The position numbers were made by a program, and so were the translations under genes. From Brevibacterium sp. JSBI002 (lineage in GTDB: Bacteria; Actinomycetota; Actinomycetes; Actinomycetales; Brevibacteriaceae): 64,000 bases of DNA. This document shows, in pieces, positions 16,811-26,524 of this stretch. Within the stretch, counting starts at the first letter, position 1, and each line of letters opens with the position of its first letter. Location: the NCBI RefSeq assembly GCF_026013965.1, contig NZ_CP110341.1:248001-312000 (forward strand). The letters run 5' to 3'. Under the pieces are notes generated by a model. The model made no database searches, had not been told where the DNA came from, and worked only from the letters and a program-made list of their open reading frames with translations.

Positions 16811-18265
16811 CTACTCGTGCAGGCCAGCCAGCCGAGAACCGAATCCGGCGAGCAAGCTTGTCTTCTTCGCCCCGGTCGCTGACTCCCACGCATCGGCGAG
16901 GCCGAAGATCTTGTACATCGACCGGATGCCCAACCACCGAATCGGTTCGGGCTCCCACTGTCCGGAGAAGTGGTCGTTCCACGGCAGCGCTGTAAGCGGA
17001 CTCGATGTCCCGGCGGCCCGATCGAGCAGGGTCTTCGCCGCCAGATGAGTCGCCGTCACCCCGTGCCCGGCATAGCCGCGGGCCACTCCGATGCGCTGTG
17101 TCGGGTCGAAGAAGATGCCGGCGCACCAGTCTCTGGTCACCCCGAGCGCACCGCGCCAGGCATGCGCAACCTCGAACTCGAGGTCCGGGAAGAGCGAGGA
17201 CAGGCGCCCGGCCAACAGGTCGACCACCTCGGCGGGGACCTCACCGTCACCGGGCAGACCCGACCGGAAAGCATAGGGTGCCCCACGGCCGCCGAGCGCG
17301 ATCCGGCCATCGGCCGTGCGCTGGGCGTAGATGAACGTGTGCGCCGTATCGCCGAGGCATTCGCGCCCCTCCCAGCCGATCGACGCCCACGCGTCGTCCG
17401 GCAGCGGCTCGGTCGCGATCATCGACGAGAACACCGGGATGACCTGCCGTCCCTGCAGGCCCGGCAGGTCGCCGCCGACCGTGTCCGAATAACCCTCGAG
17501 ACACACGAAGATCGTGTCCGCGCGCACCGGCCCGCGGTCCGTGGCGACCGAATTCTTTCGGATATGCCTCGCCGAGGTGGCCTCACAGATGGTCACGCCC
17601 TGTTCCCTGAGCACGTGGCCGAGTCCCCGGGTGAGCAGTGCAGGATCGATGGCGGCGGTACCGGGGAAGTAGAGGCTGCCGAGCGCCCCGTCGACGTTGA
17701 TGCGGGCACGAGTCGCCTCGGCGTCGAGGAACTGCATATCCTCGGGCCCGTATCCGAACTGCTCATTGCCGGCCTCAAGATCGCGCAGCCGGGACAAGCC
17801 GGCCTCCGATTGAGCGATGTCGATATGACCGCCGCGGACTTGGTGGGCATCGATGCCCTCGGTCTCGCAGACGTCGAGGACCTCGTTGATGGAGTCGAAG
17901 AGTGCGGACTGGAATGCGCTGACGCTGGCCACGCCGTCGAGCCCTGCCGAGCCGACCGGCCCGGTGGGATCGTCCTTCCGGGCACGGTCGACCGCCTCGG
18001 CGAACTTGGTGCGATTGCCCGGCAGCAGGGTAGAGAGCCATCCGCCGTTGCGGCCGGAGGCGCCGTAGCCGATGTGGCGGGCCTCGATAATGGTGATCGC
18101 CCAATCGGGGTGGGCCTGCCTGGCGTAATAAGCCGACCACAGGCCGGTCAGTCCGCCGCCGACGATGACGAGATCTTGTTTCTCTCGTGGCAGCGGTGCG
18201 GGGTCGACGTCGTCGGCGGGGGAGGCCGCCAGCCAGTGTGAGGCTTCACCATTGAAGTAGGACAC
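16811..18265 (-). CDS. FAD-dependent oxidoreductase of the DAO family (putrescine/amino-acid oxidase-like)
   Basis: The 484-residue product starts MSYFNGEASHWLAASPADDV. The FAD-binding Rossmann motif VIVGGGLTGLWSAYYA lies at about 33-48, followed by YGASGRNGGW near 70, typical of the D-amino-acid-oxidase (DadA/GlpO/PuuB) superfamily. The C-terminal GVARGYAGHGVTATHLAAKT segment also binds FAD. Members oxidise secondary amines such as gamma-glutamylputrescine or N-methyl amino acids; the substrate cannot be fixed here. The next gene on the same strand is an aminotransferase, so the pair may degrade an amine or amino acid. Confidence 0.85.
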   Translation of the reverse strand: MSYFNGEASHWLAASPADDVDPAPLPREKQDLVIVGGGLTGLWSAYYARQAHPDWAITIIEARHIGYGASGRNGGWLSTLLPGNRTKFAEAVDRARKDDPTGPVGSAGLDGVASVSAFQSALFDSINEVLDVCETEGIDAHQVRGGHIDIAQSEAGLSRLRDLEAGNEQFGYGPEDMQFLDAEATRARINVDGALGSLYFPGTAAIDPALLTRGLGHVLREQGVTICEATSARHIRKNSVATDRGPVRADTIFVCLEGYSDTVGGDLPGLQGRQVIPVFSSMIATEPLPDDAWASIGWEGRECLGDTAHTFIYAQRTADGRIALGGRGAPYAFRSGLPGDGEVPAEVVDLLAGRLSSLFPDLEFEVAHAWRGALGVTRDWCAGIFFDPTQRIGVARGYAGHGVTATHLAAKTLLDRAAGTSSPLTALPWNDHFSGQWEPEPIRWLGIRSMYKIFGLADAWESATGAKKTSLLAGFGSRLAGLHE

Positions 18266-18787
18266 GGATCATCTCCTGAACTCGAGGCGGACCATGTGGT
18301 CGCCTACGAAAACAGTTCTATCTCACGCTCAAGGTGAAGTAAATAGTTGCGACGGTTTGTATTGAGTGCTGAACTAATCGCGACAGCCTACTGATTTCCT
18401 CGTCACGGCCGTACATGAGCGGACTGACTGACTGCACTGTTCGCATGAGCGCAATGGAGCCGATCAATACCCGCGAATTTCCACTCAGCCAAGAACCGAT
18501 CGAGGACTGGCAGGCCATTCCGGCCACCTCGGCGGGAGGGCCTGACACGGTTGGGTCGGTGGGACAGGATGGGCCGGCGCCTCGGTGAGGGGCGCCAACA
18601 TGGGCAGCTCGGTGGGGCAGGAAGAGGCGGCCGCCTCGGCGGTGGAGGCGAGTGTGACGACGGGACTCGCCGAACTCGGCACCATCGGCGGCGCTCAGAG
18701 CCGAGGGAGTCGGGAAAACGTCATAGGTCCGGATCCTCTTTGTTGAGTAGTGTCGAAGTCAGCCCGCACGGATGAAAGGGAACGACG
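18266..18787. other. Non-coding stretch between divergent genes
   Basis: About 520 bp separate the divergent oxidoreductase and membrane protein genes. Short frames here show no family-like sequence. The half near 18300-18450 is AT-richer and probably holds the promoters; the rest is GC-rich with low-complexity runs such as GGCGGCCGCCTCGGCGG. A GAAAGGGA site precedes ATG 18788. I see no RNA gene. Confidence 0.4.
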
Positions 18788-19345
18788 ATGATCGACGTGG
18801 CCCACCCGCGCGACCTTGTCATGATCGGCGCGATCTTCGGCCTCGCCGCGTTCATCTGGTCGGGTTGGGCACAGGAAGCGCCACCCAGAGCACTGGTCTG
18901 GCGACTCGTGCTCGCCGGACTCGGAGTCGCGGGCCTCGCACTCGCAGTGCCGAGCATTCTCGCCGCCATCGGCAACTGGTCGGAACCCAGCGCTTTCACC
19001 ACCGGGACGTCCGCGTTCACGCTCTACCTCATCGTGTTCTGGGCGGAGGTCATCATCGGGGCGGTGGCGAGCTTCTTCCTCATCCGTACCGGCCAGACCG
19101 AGAACGTCGCCCCGCTCATCCTCGCGATCGTCGGTATCCACTTCTTCGCGCTCGCCGCCGTCTTCGGCCAGCCCGTCCTTCACGTGGCGGGGCTGCTGCT
19201 GACCATTGTCGCGGTGGTCGCGTTCATCCTGCCGCGCGAGACCGCGGCGCCGAGTTTCTGGTGCGGCATCCTCGGCGCTCCGGTGTTCCTCGGCATCGGC
19301 CTGTGGTGCCTGCTCGCTGGGCGGAGCGCGCTCGCCGTCGGATGA
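18788..19345 (+). CDS. Hypothetical membrane protein, about six helices
   Basis: The 185-residue protein starts MIDVAHPRDLVMIGAIFGLA. Hydrophobic segments are visible at about 10-27, 38-60, 75-100, 108-128, 131-148 and 155-180. Apart from one Cys in FWCGILG there are no obvious catalytic residues. The family is not recognised; actinobacteria carry many such unnamed integral membrane proteins. It is followed after 170 nt by an aminotransferase gene on the same strand, without clear operon coupling. Confidence 0.65.
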   Translation: MIDVAHPRDLVMIGAIFGLAAFIWSGWAQEAPPRALVWRLVLAGLGVAGLALAVPSILAAIGNWSEPSAFTTGTSAFTLYLIVFWAEVIIGAVASFFLIRTGQTENVAPLILAIVGIHFFALAAVFGQPVLHVAGLLLTIVAVVAFILPRETAAPSFWCGILGAPVFLGIGLWCLLAGRSALAVG

Positions 19346-19514
19346 AACTCGGACATCGCTGACAATCCCTGGTCAGGTGCTCTATCGTGAGTGAACCGGT
19401 GCGCACCGTGGTCCGGGGACGGTTTCGTCCTGCGTTGCGCAGCACGCATGGATACCTCAGCACCGATACCTCAGCACTGCCCCGAAGAGATGGACCCCGA
19501 AGAAGGAGTCGACG

Positions 19515-20714
19515 ATGAAGACCGCTCGCCGTTTGGACAACCTCGGCACCGAGACCGCTTTCCGCGTGGCCCAGGCCGCCGCCGATTGGAAGGCGAAGGG
19601 CAACGAGGTCTTCCCGTTCCACCTCGGCGATCTCAATTTCCCGCTCGCTCCTCACATCGTCGAGGCGATGGAGCAGGCGATCCGCGACGGCAAGACCGGC
19701 TACTGCCCTGGGCCGGGGATTCCCGAACTGCGGGAGGCGCTCGCCGATGACATCGGCTCGCGGCGCGGAATGACGATCGACCCCGCCGAGGTGGTCGTGA
19801 CCACCGGTGGCAAGCCCGTGATCACGAAATTCCTCCAAGCCGTGATGAACCCAGGTGAAGGCGTGCTCTACCCGAATCCGGGCTTCCCGATCTACGAATC
19901 CCAGATCGAATATCTGGGCGGTACGGCCCTGCCCTACCGATATGTTCCGACCTCCGACGGCTTTGCCATCGACCTCGACCACCTGCGGGCATCGATCGAT
20001 GAGAACACGACGGCCATCATCTACAACGACCTGCAGAACCCGATCTCGGCAGAGTCCACCCCGGGCGAGCGTGAGGCCATCGCCGCGATTGCGCAGGAAT
20101 TCGACCTGTGGGTGCTCTCAGACGAGGCGTACTTCGAGATGCGCTATCGCGGGAAGTCCCAGTCGATCGCCGCGCTGCCGGGCATGCGGGAGCGCACCGT
20201 CATCCTCTACACCTTCTCGAAGAAGTACGCGATGACAGGGTCGCGGCTCGGCTGCGCGGTGGCGCCGAAGGAGGTCGCCGAGGCGATCTCGCTGATGAAC
20301 ACCAACGACGAATCGTGCACGAACCAGTACGTGCAGTGGGCAGGGATCGCTGCCCTGCGCGGACCGCAGGGGCCGGTGGGGCAGATGTTGGAGGTGCTGC
20401 GCAAACGGCGCGATGCCACCTGTCGACTCATCAATGAGATCCCCGGCATGAGTGTGGCGACACCGGGCTCGACGTTCTACGTCTTCCCCGATGTCACCGA
20501 GGCGATGGAGTCGAAGGGGATCGCGACTCTGGCGGACTTCTCCACCGAGGCGCTGCATGCCACGGGTGTCTCGTTCTGCACCCGCGAGCACTTCGGCTCA
20601 CCGCAGCCCGGGGAGGACCGGTCCTATATCCGACTGGCCTATTCGGGTATTGATGAAACCGCGATCACTCGCGGCCTGGGCCGTCTTAAGGAGTGGATCG
20701 AAGCGGGGCGGTAG
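19515..20714 (+). CDS. PLP-dependent class I aminotransferase
   Basis: The 399-residue protein (MKTARRLDNLGTETAFRVAQ) has the fold-type I layout: the substrate/PLP loop KTGYCPGPGIPELREAL near 60, IIYNDLQNPISAEST near 170, VLSDEAYFEMRY near 200, and the Schiff-base lysine in YTFSKKYAMTGSRLG near 235. The more usual NPTG is replaced by NPIS, a modest divergence. Substrates of this group include aspartate, alanine and aromatic amino acids; I cannot choose. GAAGAAGGAG upstream of ATG 19515 supports the start. Confidence 0.9.
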   Translation: MKTARRLDNLGTETAFRVAQAAADWKAKGNEVFPFHLGDLNFPLAPHIVEAMEQAIRDGKTGYCPGPGIPELREALADDIGSRRGMTIDPAEVVVTTGGKPVITKFLQAVMNPGEGVLYPNPGFPIYESQIEYLGGTALPYRYVPTSDGFAIDLDHLRASIDENTTAIIYNDLQNPISAESTPGEREAIAAIAQEFDLWVLSDEAYFEMRYRGKSQSIAALPGMRERTVILYTFSKKYAMTGSRLGCAVAPKEVAEAISLMNTNDESCTNQYVQWAGIAALRGPQGPVGQMLEVLRKRRDATCRLINEIPGMSVATPGSTFYVFPDVTEAMESKGIATLADFSTEALHATGVSFCTREHFGSPQPGEDRSYIRLAYSGIDETAITRGLGRLKEWIEAGR

Positions 20715-20878
20715 TCCGTTTTGCGGGGTTGGTCGCAGTGGTGTCGAGCTGCGGCGCCGTGCCGACCGCGGCGCCGTCGCGACCACGGCTCTGCCCGGGC
20801 CGCGGCGCCGTGCCGAGCGCAACTCAACGCGGACCACGGTGCAGTGCCGATTACAGCTCGGTCCAGACGACAGCTCTG

Positions 20879-21430
20879 TTATGTCCAGCTGCTCCAGGCG
20901 GGCCGGCGGGTGCTCGGCAGCGCGTTGTCACGGCGCCAATCGTGGATCCAGTCGGGCAGTTCGGGTTCGTTCTCCGGCATCCCGAAGGCCTCGATGAGGG
21001 CGTCCCTGGTGAGCGGCCGGTCATCGGAGATCAGGCGAGTGGCGACATAGGCTCGGGCGAAGATCTCGCCGTCGACGACCATGCGCTGTTCGAAGAACAC
21101 GGTGCGCTCGTCGATTCCGCAGACCTTGGTCTCGAGGTTGTAGCGCTGCCAGAGTTTCAGCGATTTGCGGAAGCTGATGGTCTCGGCGCTGACGACGCCG
21201 GTCCATCCGCGCTCACGCATCGCCTGCCATGCTCCGCTGCGCACCATCATGTCGAGTCGTCCCAGGTCCATGATCGAGAGGTACTTGCCATTGTTGAGAT
21301 GCATGAATATGTCGATCTCGCCCAGGTGGACGCGCATGGGGAGGGAGTAGGTGTCCCAGATGTCGCGCGCGGATCGTCGGTGGGACCTCAGCAGGTGCAG
21401 GATCATGCGGAAGAAGTGCATGCAATCCAT
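20879..21430 (-). CDS. Thioesterase-family protein (hotdog fold, 4HBT-like)
   Basis: I take ATG 21430 (MDCMHFFRMILHLLRSHRRS), giving 183 residues; the longer frame upstream is antisense to lgt. The core, LPMRVHLGEIDIFMHLNNGK then YLSIMDLGRLDMMVRSG, matches the acyl-CoA thioesterase/THEM6-like hotdog group, with the HLNNGKY helix start. The later strands (ETKVCGIDERTVFFEQRMV) fit. A CoA- or ACP-thioester is the probable substrate. The gene lies downstream of lgt on the same strand with about 160 nt between, and converges on the aminotransferase. Confidence 0.8.
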   Translation of the reverse strand: MDCMHFFRMILHLLRSHRRSARDIWDTYSLPMRVHLGEIDIFMHLNNGKYLSIMDLGRLDMMVRSGAWQAMRERGWTGVVSAETISFRKSLKLWQRYNLETKVCGIDERTVFFEQRMVVDGEIFARAYVATRLISDDRPLTRDALIEAFGMPENEPELPDWIHDWRRDNALPSTRRPAWSSWT

Positions 21431-21568
21431 GTTACTTGACAGTAGTTTGTTGGGTGAGCATAACCCTGCCAAGTGAATGGGACTCTGAATGACAAACGTG
21501 GAGACTGGCAAACGTGGACCCGAAGGCGGATGCGGTCCCGGAAGGGCGCGCATCCACGGATCGGGGGA

Positions 21569-21586
21569 GCCGCCTCGGTGAGGGTG
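21569..21586 (-). repeat. CACCCTCACCGAGGCGGC motif just after the lgt stop
   Basis: The 18-mer lies 4 nt past the lgt stop codon. Near-identical copies sit at 33736-33753 and 35553-35570, also just after minus-strand stop codons. It contains a small CCTC/GAGG stem with a 3-nt loop. Confidence 0.6.
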
Positions 21587-21590
21587 TGTG

Positions 21591-22511
21591 TCAGTCTTTC
21601 GCGGGTTCGGGTTCGCGTCCGGGGATGAACGGTGATTCTTCGGGCTCGGGGTGGCGCTTCCACTGGATGAGCATGATCGCCACGCCGAGAGCGACGGCGC
21701 CGATCGCGCCCCACACGTTGGTGCGCAGGCCGAGGATGACGAAGCTCGGATCGAGGCGGATGGACTCCCAGACGATGCGGCCGGCGCCGTACCACATGAG
21801 GTAGACGGCGAAGAGGCGCCCCCACTGGAAGAAGACCTTGCGGCCGAGGTAGAGCAGGACGAGAGCGCCGAGGCTGTTCCAGATGACCTCGTAGAGGAAC
21901 GTTGGATGGAAGAGGGTGCCAGGGGGAGTGCCCAGCGGGATTGCTGGGTTGCCGGGATCGATCTCGAGGCCCCAGGGCAGGGTGGTGGGCAGGCCGAAGA
22001 GCTCCTGGTTGAACCAGTTGCCGAATCGTCCGCAGGCCTGAGCGAGGATGAGACCCGGTGCCAGGGCGTCGAGCAGAGTGGTGAGTTTGAGGCCGAGGCG
22101 GCGGCACATGATCCATGCACCCAGCGTGCCGCCGATGAGGGAACCGAAGATCGCGATGCCGCCCTCCCAGATCGCCCAAACCGAGCCGGGTTCGAACGGG
22201 TTCCACGGGTTGCGGCCGGGGCCGAAGTAGTCGGTGTAGTGCGTGATGACGTGGTAGATGCGGGCGAAGACGATGGCCATCGGCACGGCCAGCGTTGCGA
22301 TGTCGAGTACCTGCCAGTCCTCGACGCCGCGCTTGGTCAGTCGACGGTTCGTCAGCACGATGGCGATGATGATGCCGACGAGGATGCACAGCGCATAGAA
22401 GTGGATCGTCAGCGGTCCGAGTTGGAAGCTCGAGATGGATGGGCTGGGGATTGCCGCCGAGATGTCGTGCGGAATCGCGGACGCGCTGGAGGTGACTGGG
22501 CCGAGGTGCAT
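21591..22511 (-). CDS. lgt: Prolipoprotein diacylglyceryl transferase
   Basis: This 306-residue integral membrane enzyme transfers diacylglycerol from phosphatidylglycerol to the lipobox cysteine of prolipoproteins. Visible family features are HFYALCILVGIIIAI (helix 1), the YHVITHYTDYF segment, GGIAIFGSLIGG, and the signature GRFGNWFNQELFG followed by HPTFLYEVIWN. Seven hydrophobic helices can be traced. The start MHLGPVTSSA gives an N-terminus somewhat longer than usual; a later start is possible. A likely client in this window is the metal-binding lipoprotein at 59763-60755, which has a lipobox. Confidence 0.96.
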   Translation of the reverse strand: MHLGPVTSSASAIPHDISAAIPSPSISSFQLGPLTIHFYALCILVGIIIAIVLTNRRLTKRGVEDWQVLDIATLAVPMAIVFARIYHVITHYTDYFGPGRNPWNPFEPGSVWAIWEGGIAIFGSLIGGTLGAWIMCRRLGLKLTTLLDALAPGLILAQACGRFGNWFNQELFGLPTTLPWGLEIDPGNPAIPLGTPPGTLFHPTFLYEVIWNSLGALVLLYLGRKVFFQWGRLFAVYLMWYGAGRIVWESIRLDPSFVILGLRTNVWGAIGAVALGVAIMLIQWKRHPEPEESPFIPGREPEPAKD

Positions 22512-22721
22512 GGGGCCAGTCTATTTGCACCCGTCTGAGAATCCCTTATGCAGCGGCTGGTCTGTGACCGGCGAGGACCGTTTTCGGACCGAACGCTGTA
22601 CCGCCTGCGCTCTGACCAGCGCGTAAGCACGAGTCCGGTGGGGTGAAGGCAGCCGCGCCAAGGCCACTCGCGCTCACTTCAGAATGGAGGCACAGCGGCG
22701 CCATTGAATGGCCATGCGCCG

Positions 22722-24989
22722 CTACGTTCCGAAGAGGCCGTCGATGATGTCGTCTGTGATGAATCGTGAGTGTAGGATCGGGACGCGAGCAGGGTCGGTG
22801 CTTTCGGGCGGTCGCCATGCCGGCCGTCCGTCGCCGAGCATGAAGACTTCCCAGTCGGAGCGGTCCATCAAGTGGTGGTGGAAGGAGCACAGCAGGCACA
22901 TGTTGTTGATGTCGGTCTTGCCGCCCAGGGCGTGCGGCACAACATGGTTCACGTCGCACCACCCCGCCGGTGCGTCGCAACCGGGGAACACGCATCCGCG
23001 ATCCCTGGCGGTGACGATTGCGGTCTGCTTCTTGTTTGCGAAGCGCTGTTCCGTGCAGACTTCCACCGTGCGAGCCTTTTCGTCCATCAGGTGGAAGAAG
23101 ACGGTGCCTTCGAGGCCGCGCCGAGCGACGTCGCCCATCGGGAAGCGGTCGCCGGAGCCTGTGGTGGCTTCGCCGATGCCGTTGGCAATGTCGGACGCTT
23201 TTGCTGTGACGACCAGGGCGTAAGGCGAACCTTTGGCGGCTTCCTTCATGCTGATGCGCGAAATGAGAGTGGCGAAACGTTCGTAGATCCAGGCCTTCGC
23301 ACTGGGCTGCTCGCTCATGAGATCGACGGCCGAACCATTGGCGCGGACCCCGTGACCGGCAGGAACGGCACGGTTGGCAGCGGGATCCGCGGATTCGGCT
23401 TTGTTGTCTCCGGTGGCCTCGATGACAGCCCATGGAGGTGCATCGAAACGATCTCCGGTAAGGACGGCATCGAGAGGTTCGAACCGTTGCTCGTCGAAGG
23501 TCTGGCCGAGGCCGCCACTAGCGGGAGTCTGGTCTGGCCCGGCGTTTGGGGCGAGTGAGGGAGCGTCTTCGCGCTCGCCTTCGTCCGCCTCGGAGTCGGT
23601 GGGTTCTGCGATTGTCGATGTGGTGCCTTTCGCGGATTGGATCCGCGAGGTCAGCAGTCCGTGCAGTTCGGATCCCGCCACAGGATCGAGCACACCCTCC
23701 AGTCTCCAGTCTCCATTGCGCTTGGGCCGGGCAGTGATGAAGTAGGCGGAACGATCGCTGGGGTCGAGCGGCTCGGCACCATCGGGGTCGATGAGAGCGA
23801 GCATCCGACGGAAGATGTCGCGGAGCTCGCTCACAGTCACCGATTTCGCGTACTTCACGAGGTCGGTCTCCACACGGGACTTCGTCTCGTGGTCCACCCA
23901 CGCGGGCAGTGCCTTGAGGCAGTCTTCGATGACGGTGAGGTGCTCCGCGGGTAGGGTGCCGAGGTGGAGCTGCTCGGCGACGAGCGGGTGTTCGGGCTCA
24001 AGGGGTTGTCCGTCGAGTGCGACTCGTCCGCCGAGATTCTCTGCGAGCCTTGCCCGGCGGTTCGCTTCTCGCCCTGAGAGGTTGAGGCGTTCCTGGATGA
24101 GCGCCTTGGTCGACTTGGCACCACTGTCCTTAGGCGTGCCGACGCGTTCGTAGACGGCCAGTGCCAGGGTGGACAGAGATTCACTGAGTCGACGCAGCGC
24201 CTCGGCCCCATCGATGACCTGCAGGGCCTCGTTCGGTCCCATCGGCCGGTCGAATGCACGAAGACCTCCGACCAGTCCGGTCAGGGAGGCGATCGAGTCG
24301 GTGATTTCGGGAGCGCTCGCAAGCAGGTCGTTCCAGGCGGCGTCGGTGAGGATCGGGTGCAGCGAGGTTGGTCGTTGAGGATCAGTTCCAGCCTCAGGCT
24401 CAGCGGCGACAGAGGCGCTTGTGTTGGCCGGGCTGGCAGGATCAGCGGAGGCGGGCTGCGTGGTTGAGCTGATCTGCTCGGTTGTTTCGAACAATGAGGT
24501 CGGGTCTGCATGTGCGGTCGAGTCAGTCTTGGCGTTCGGATCGAGCCCTGTGGATTTCGCCGGATCGACGGTATCTCTCGAATTATCTCTGCTGGAGGTC
24601 GTGACGGTTTTGCTTGGTTGTCCTGCATCGAGAGCCGACGTGTCTTCGTCCATTTGTTCGTCGTCGGCTATCGGCGCATTGTCAATGGCTGCGTCATCGT
24701 CGGTCGAAACTGGGTCAAGGGCCTCGAACACCTCGGCGAAGTGGTGGCCGCTGAGGTCGAGCCCGGCCGCCTTTAGCTGTTCGGCCAGTGTTGCGGGGTC
24801 CGATGTTTCTTCGGGTTGTGCTTGCGCGGTGTCCTCGGGTGCGTGGGCATTCTGAGAAGAGGTGCCCACGAGGTCTGCCGGTGTGATGTTCGTCGGCGGT
24901 CTTCTGCTCGCCCCACCGCGCGAGTCAGCGGCGGCGCGGCGGTCGCGCTTTCCTGACTTGCGTCGCTTGCGGTCGGGGGTGAAGGTCAT
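22722..24989 (-). CDS. DUF222 domain protein with C-terminal HNH endonuclease
   Basis: The 755-residue protein has a basic N-terminus (MTFTPDRKRRKSGKRDRRAA), a low-complexity acidic linker to about 210, a helical DUF222 region (about 230-400, including LNLSGREANRRARLAENLGG) and an HNH nuclease near the end. There DRGCVFPGCDAPAGWCDVNH provides zinc-like Cys pairs and the first His, and HALGGKTDINNMCLLCSFHH completes the motif. These 13E12/DUF222-HNH proteins occur in many copies in actinobacterial genomes; some travel with mobile elements, but their role is unknown. No repeats or transposase were seen nearby. Confidence 0.88.
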   Translation of the reverse strand: MTFTPDRKRRKSGKRDRRAAADSRGGASRRPPTNITPADLVGTSSQNAHAPEDTAQAQPEETSDPATLAEQLKAAGLDLSGHHFAEVFEALDPVSTDDDAAIDNAPIADDEQMDEDTSALDAGQPSKTVTTSSRDNSRDTVDPAKSTGLDPNAKTDSTAHADPTSLFETTEQISSTTQPASADPASPANTSASVAAEPEAGTDPQRPTSLHPILTDAAWNDLLASAPEITDSIASLTGLVGGLRAFDRPMGPNEALQVIDGAEALRRLSESLSTLALAVYERVGTPKDSGAKSTKALIQERLNLSGREANRRARLAENLGGRVALDGQPLEPEHPLVAEQLHLGTLPAEHLTVIEDCLKALPAWVDHETKSRVETDLVKYAKSVTVSELRDIFRRMLALIDPDGAEPLDPSDRSAYFITARPKRNGDWRLEGVLDPVAGSELHGLLTSRIQSAKGTTSTIAEPTDSEADEGEREDAPSLAPNAGPDQTPASGGLGQTFDEQRFEPLDAVLTGDRFDAPPWAVIEATGDNKAESADPAANRAVPAGHGVRANGSAVDLMSEQPSAKAWIYERFATLISRISMKEAAKGSPYALVVTAKASDIANGIGEATTGSGDRFPMGDVARRGLEGTVFFHLMDEKARTVEVCTEQRFANKKQTAIVTARDRGCVFPGCDAPAGWCDVNHVVPHALGGKTDINNMCLLCSFHHHLMDRSDWEVFMLGDGRPAWRPPESTDPARVPILHSRFITDDIIDGLFGT

Positions 24990-25378
24990 CGCTGTTGAGT
25001 TCCGTTCGTCATTGAAGGTCTCTTAGCTCAATTATAGGCAGTCAGAGAATAGAAGACAATAGAATCTTCGAAAAAGATTCGACTGGAAATCACATGCTGA
25101 ATTTGAAGGACGCTTTTGAGTGGTTTATTGGGAGTTCGATCAGTTTCAGGGCACTTTACTCGTCGGCATGGACTCGGGATCGGTGACGACTGAAGTGTCG
25201 GGAGAATTCTCGGAACTGGATCCGACCCGGTAGAAGTGGATGGTCTGTGCGATGCCTGCCGTCTGGGAAGGGTTGCAGCCTGCCGTCTGGGAACGGTCGG
25301 TCGGTAGTGCTCGAACAGAACCGCCTCGGCGCGGTTGGATCTGCACGCGGATGGCTGCGAGTGAGATGATGGTGAGCT
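24990..25378. other. Intergenic region with AT-rich stem and 16-bp direct repeats
   Basis: This 389-bp divergent region has no convincing gene. It holds a stem GAATCTT-CGAAA-AAGATTC at 25062-25080 and two direct copies of GCCTGCCGTCTGGGAA (25254-25269 and 25278-25293), spaced 24 bp apart start to start. The direct repeats could be binding sites for the divergent LysR protein (25379) or another regulator. Confidence 0.45.
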
Positions 25379-26290
25379 ATGGCCCTTGATTTCACCCTGG
25401 TGCAGCTGCGCTATTTCCAGGAGGTCGCCAGGCGGGAGAACATGACCGAGGCGGCGAAGCAGCTCAACGTCACCCAGTCGGCGATCTCGACGGCGATGGC
25501 GCAGCTTGAGCGGACCATCGGCCTCGACCTTTTCATCCGACAGCGCAATCGTTCGGTGGTGCTCTCGCCTGCCGGGAAGCGATTCCTCTCAGAGGTCACA
25601 CCTTTCCTCGAAGCCTCCGACAACCTCGGCGAGACTGCGTTGGGCCTCTCACGTCGTCTCAGTGGAGACCTCACGGTCGGAGTCTTCTCGCCGATCGCGC
25701 CCACCCGCCTGCCGCTCATCCACAGCGAATTCGAGAAGCGCTACCCGGATGTTCGGATCAACTACCTCGAGGCGAACCTTCAGGAGCTGCAAGCCGCTGT
25801 CATCGCCGGCGACTGCGATCTCGCACTGACTTACACGCTGGGAATGACCGATCGCTTCGATCGCTTCCTCATCGACGTCGTGAAGCCGCACGTCCTCGTC
25901 TCACTCGATCACCACCTCGGCGGGGGTGGGAAACGGCCGCGACCAATCCACCTGCGAGAGCTCGCAGATGAAAACTACATCCAACTGGATCTGCCGTTCA
26001 GCACTCAATACTACGACGAGCTCTTCCGGATCGCCGGCGTCGAGCCGATCGTGCGGCACACCTTTGCTGGCTACGAAACCGTGCGGTCGTTCGTGGCGAT
26101 GGGGCACGGGTACTCGCTGCTGAGCCAGAGCGTGTCCTCGGGGACGTACATCGGATCGAAGACGGTGGACGTTCCGCTGCTCGACGACTTCCCGAGCATC
26201 GACCTTGCCATCGTCTGGCCGAAAGAGCTGAGGCTGAGCAAGCGTGCGCGAGCCTTCTGCGAGCTGACCTTGGAGATCCTCGGGACCTAG
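25379..26290 (+). CDS. LysR-family transcriptional regulator
   Basis: The 303-residue protein starts MALDFTLVQLRYFQEVARRE. The helix-turn-helix is at about 5-64 (EAAKQLNVTQSAISTAMAQL). The periplasmic-binding-like effector domain follows from about 90, with GVFSPIAPTRLPLIHSEFEK. LysR proteins respond to a pathway metabolite. It stands 235 bp upstream of the transporter/amidohydrolase array at 26525-33601 on the same strand, so it is the best candidate regulator of that array. Confidence 0.9.
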   Translation: MALDFTLVQLRYFQEVARRENMTEAAKQLNVTQSAISTAMAQLERTIGLDLFIRQRNRSVVLSPAGKRFLSEVTPFLEASDNLGETALGLSRRLSGDLTVGVFSPIAPTRLPLIHSEFEKRYPDVRINYLEANLQELQAAVIAGDCDLALTYTLGMTDRFDRFLIDVVKPHVLVSLDHHLGGGGKRPRPIHLRELADENYIQLDLPFSTQYYDELFRIAGVEPIVRHTFAGYETVRSFVAMGHGYSLLSQSVSSGTYIGSKTVDVPLLDDFPSIDLAIVWPKELRLSKRARAFCELTLEILGT

Positions 26291-26524
26291 GCGGCTGAAG
26301 CGGACAGAAGGACCCGAACCGCGGGCCGAGGACTGCGCTGGTGCTGGGGAAGGCGGTCGGTGGGGAAGCGGTCCGCCGCCGAGGTCAGGGGCTTACGCGG
26401 AGAGGTGCCACCTCGGCCTCTCATCGATTTTCCTCATGACCAGTTTCAAAAGTATCTGTTGGACTAATGTGTTGTGGATCGCAAAGATGGTGGAAATCAT
26501 CCCCGCGCCCTAAGGAGATCCCGG

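Noticed and set aside
20715..20878. Possible gene or repeat array in the GCGGCGCCGTGCCGA-rich stretch
   Set aside because: It is short low-complexity GC-rich DNA between convergent genes; the units are irregular and no frame is convincing.
23470..23490. tRNA T-loop-like GGTTCGAAC sequence
   Set aside because: It lies inside the DUF222 gene and no cloverleaf can be formed around it.
24584..24989. CRISPR-like or coding repeat in the acidic N-terminal region of the DUF222 protein
   Set aside because: The region is low-complexity Asp/Glu/Ser/Thr linker coding sequence without regular spacing.
25146..25395. Short minus-strand frames upstream of the LysR gene
   Set aside because: They span direct repeats and promoter DNA, have no ribosome binding site and look random.
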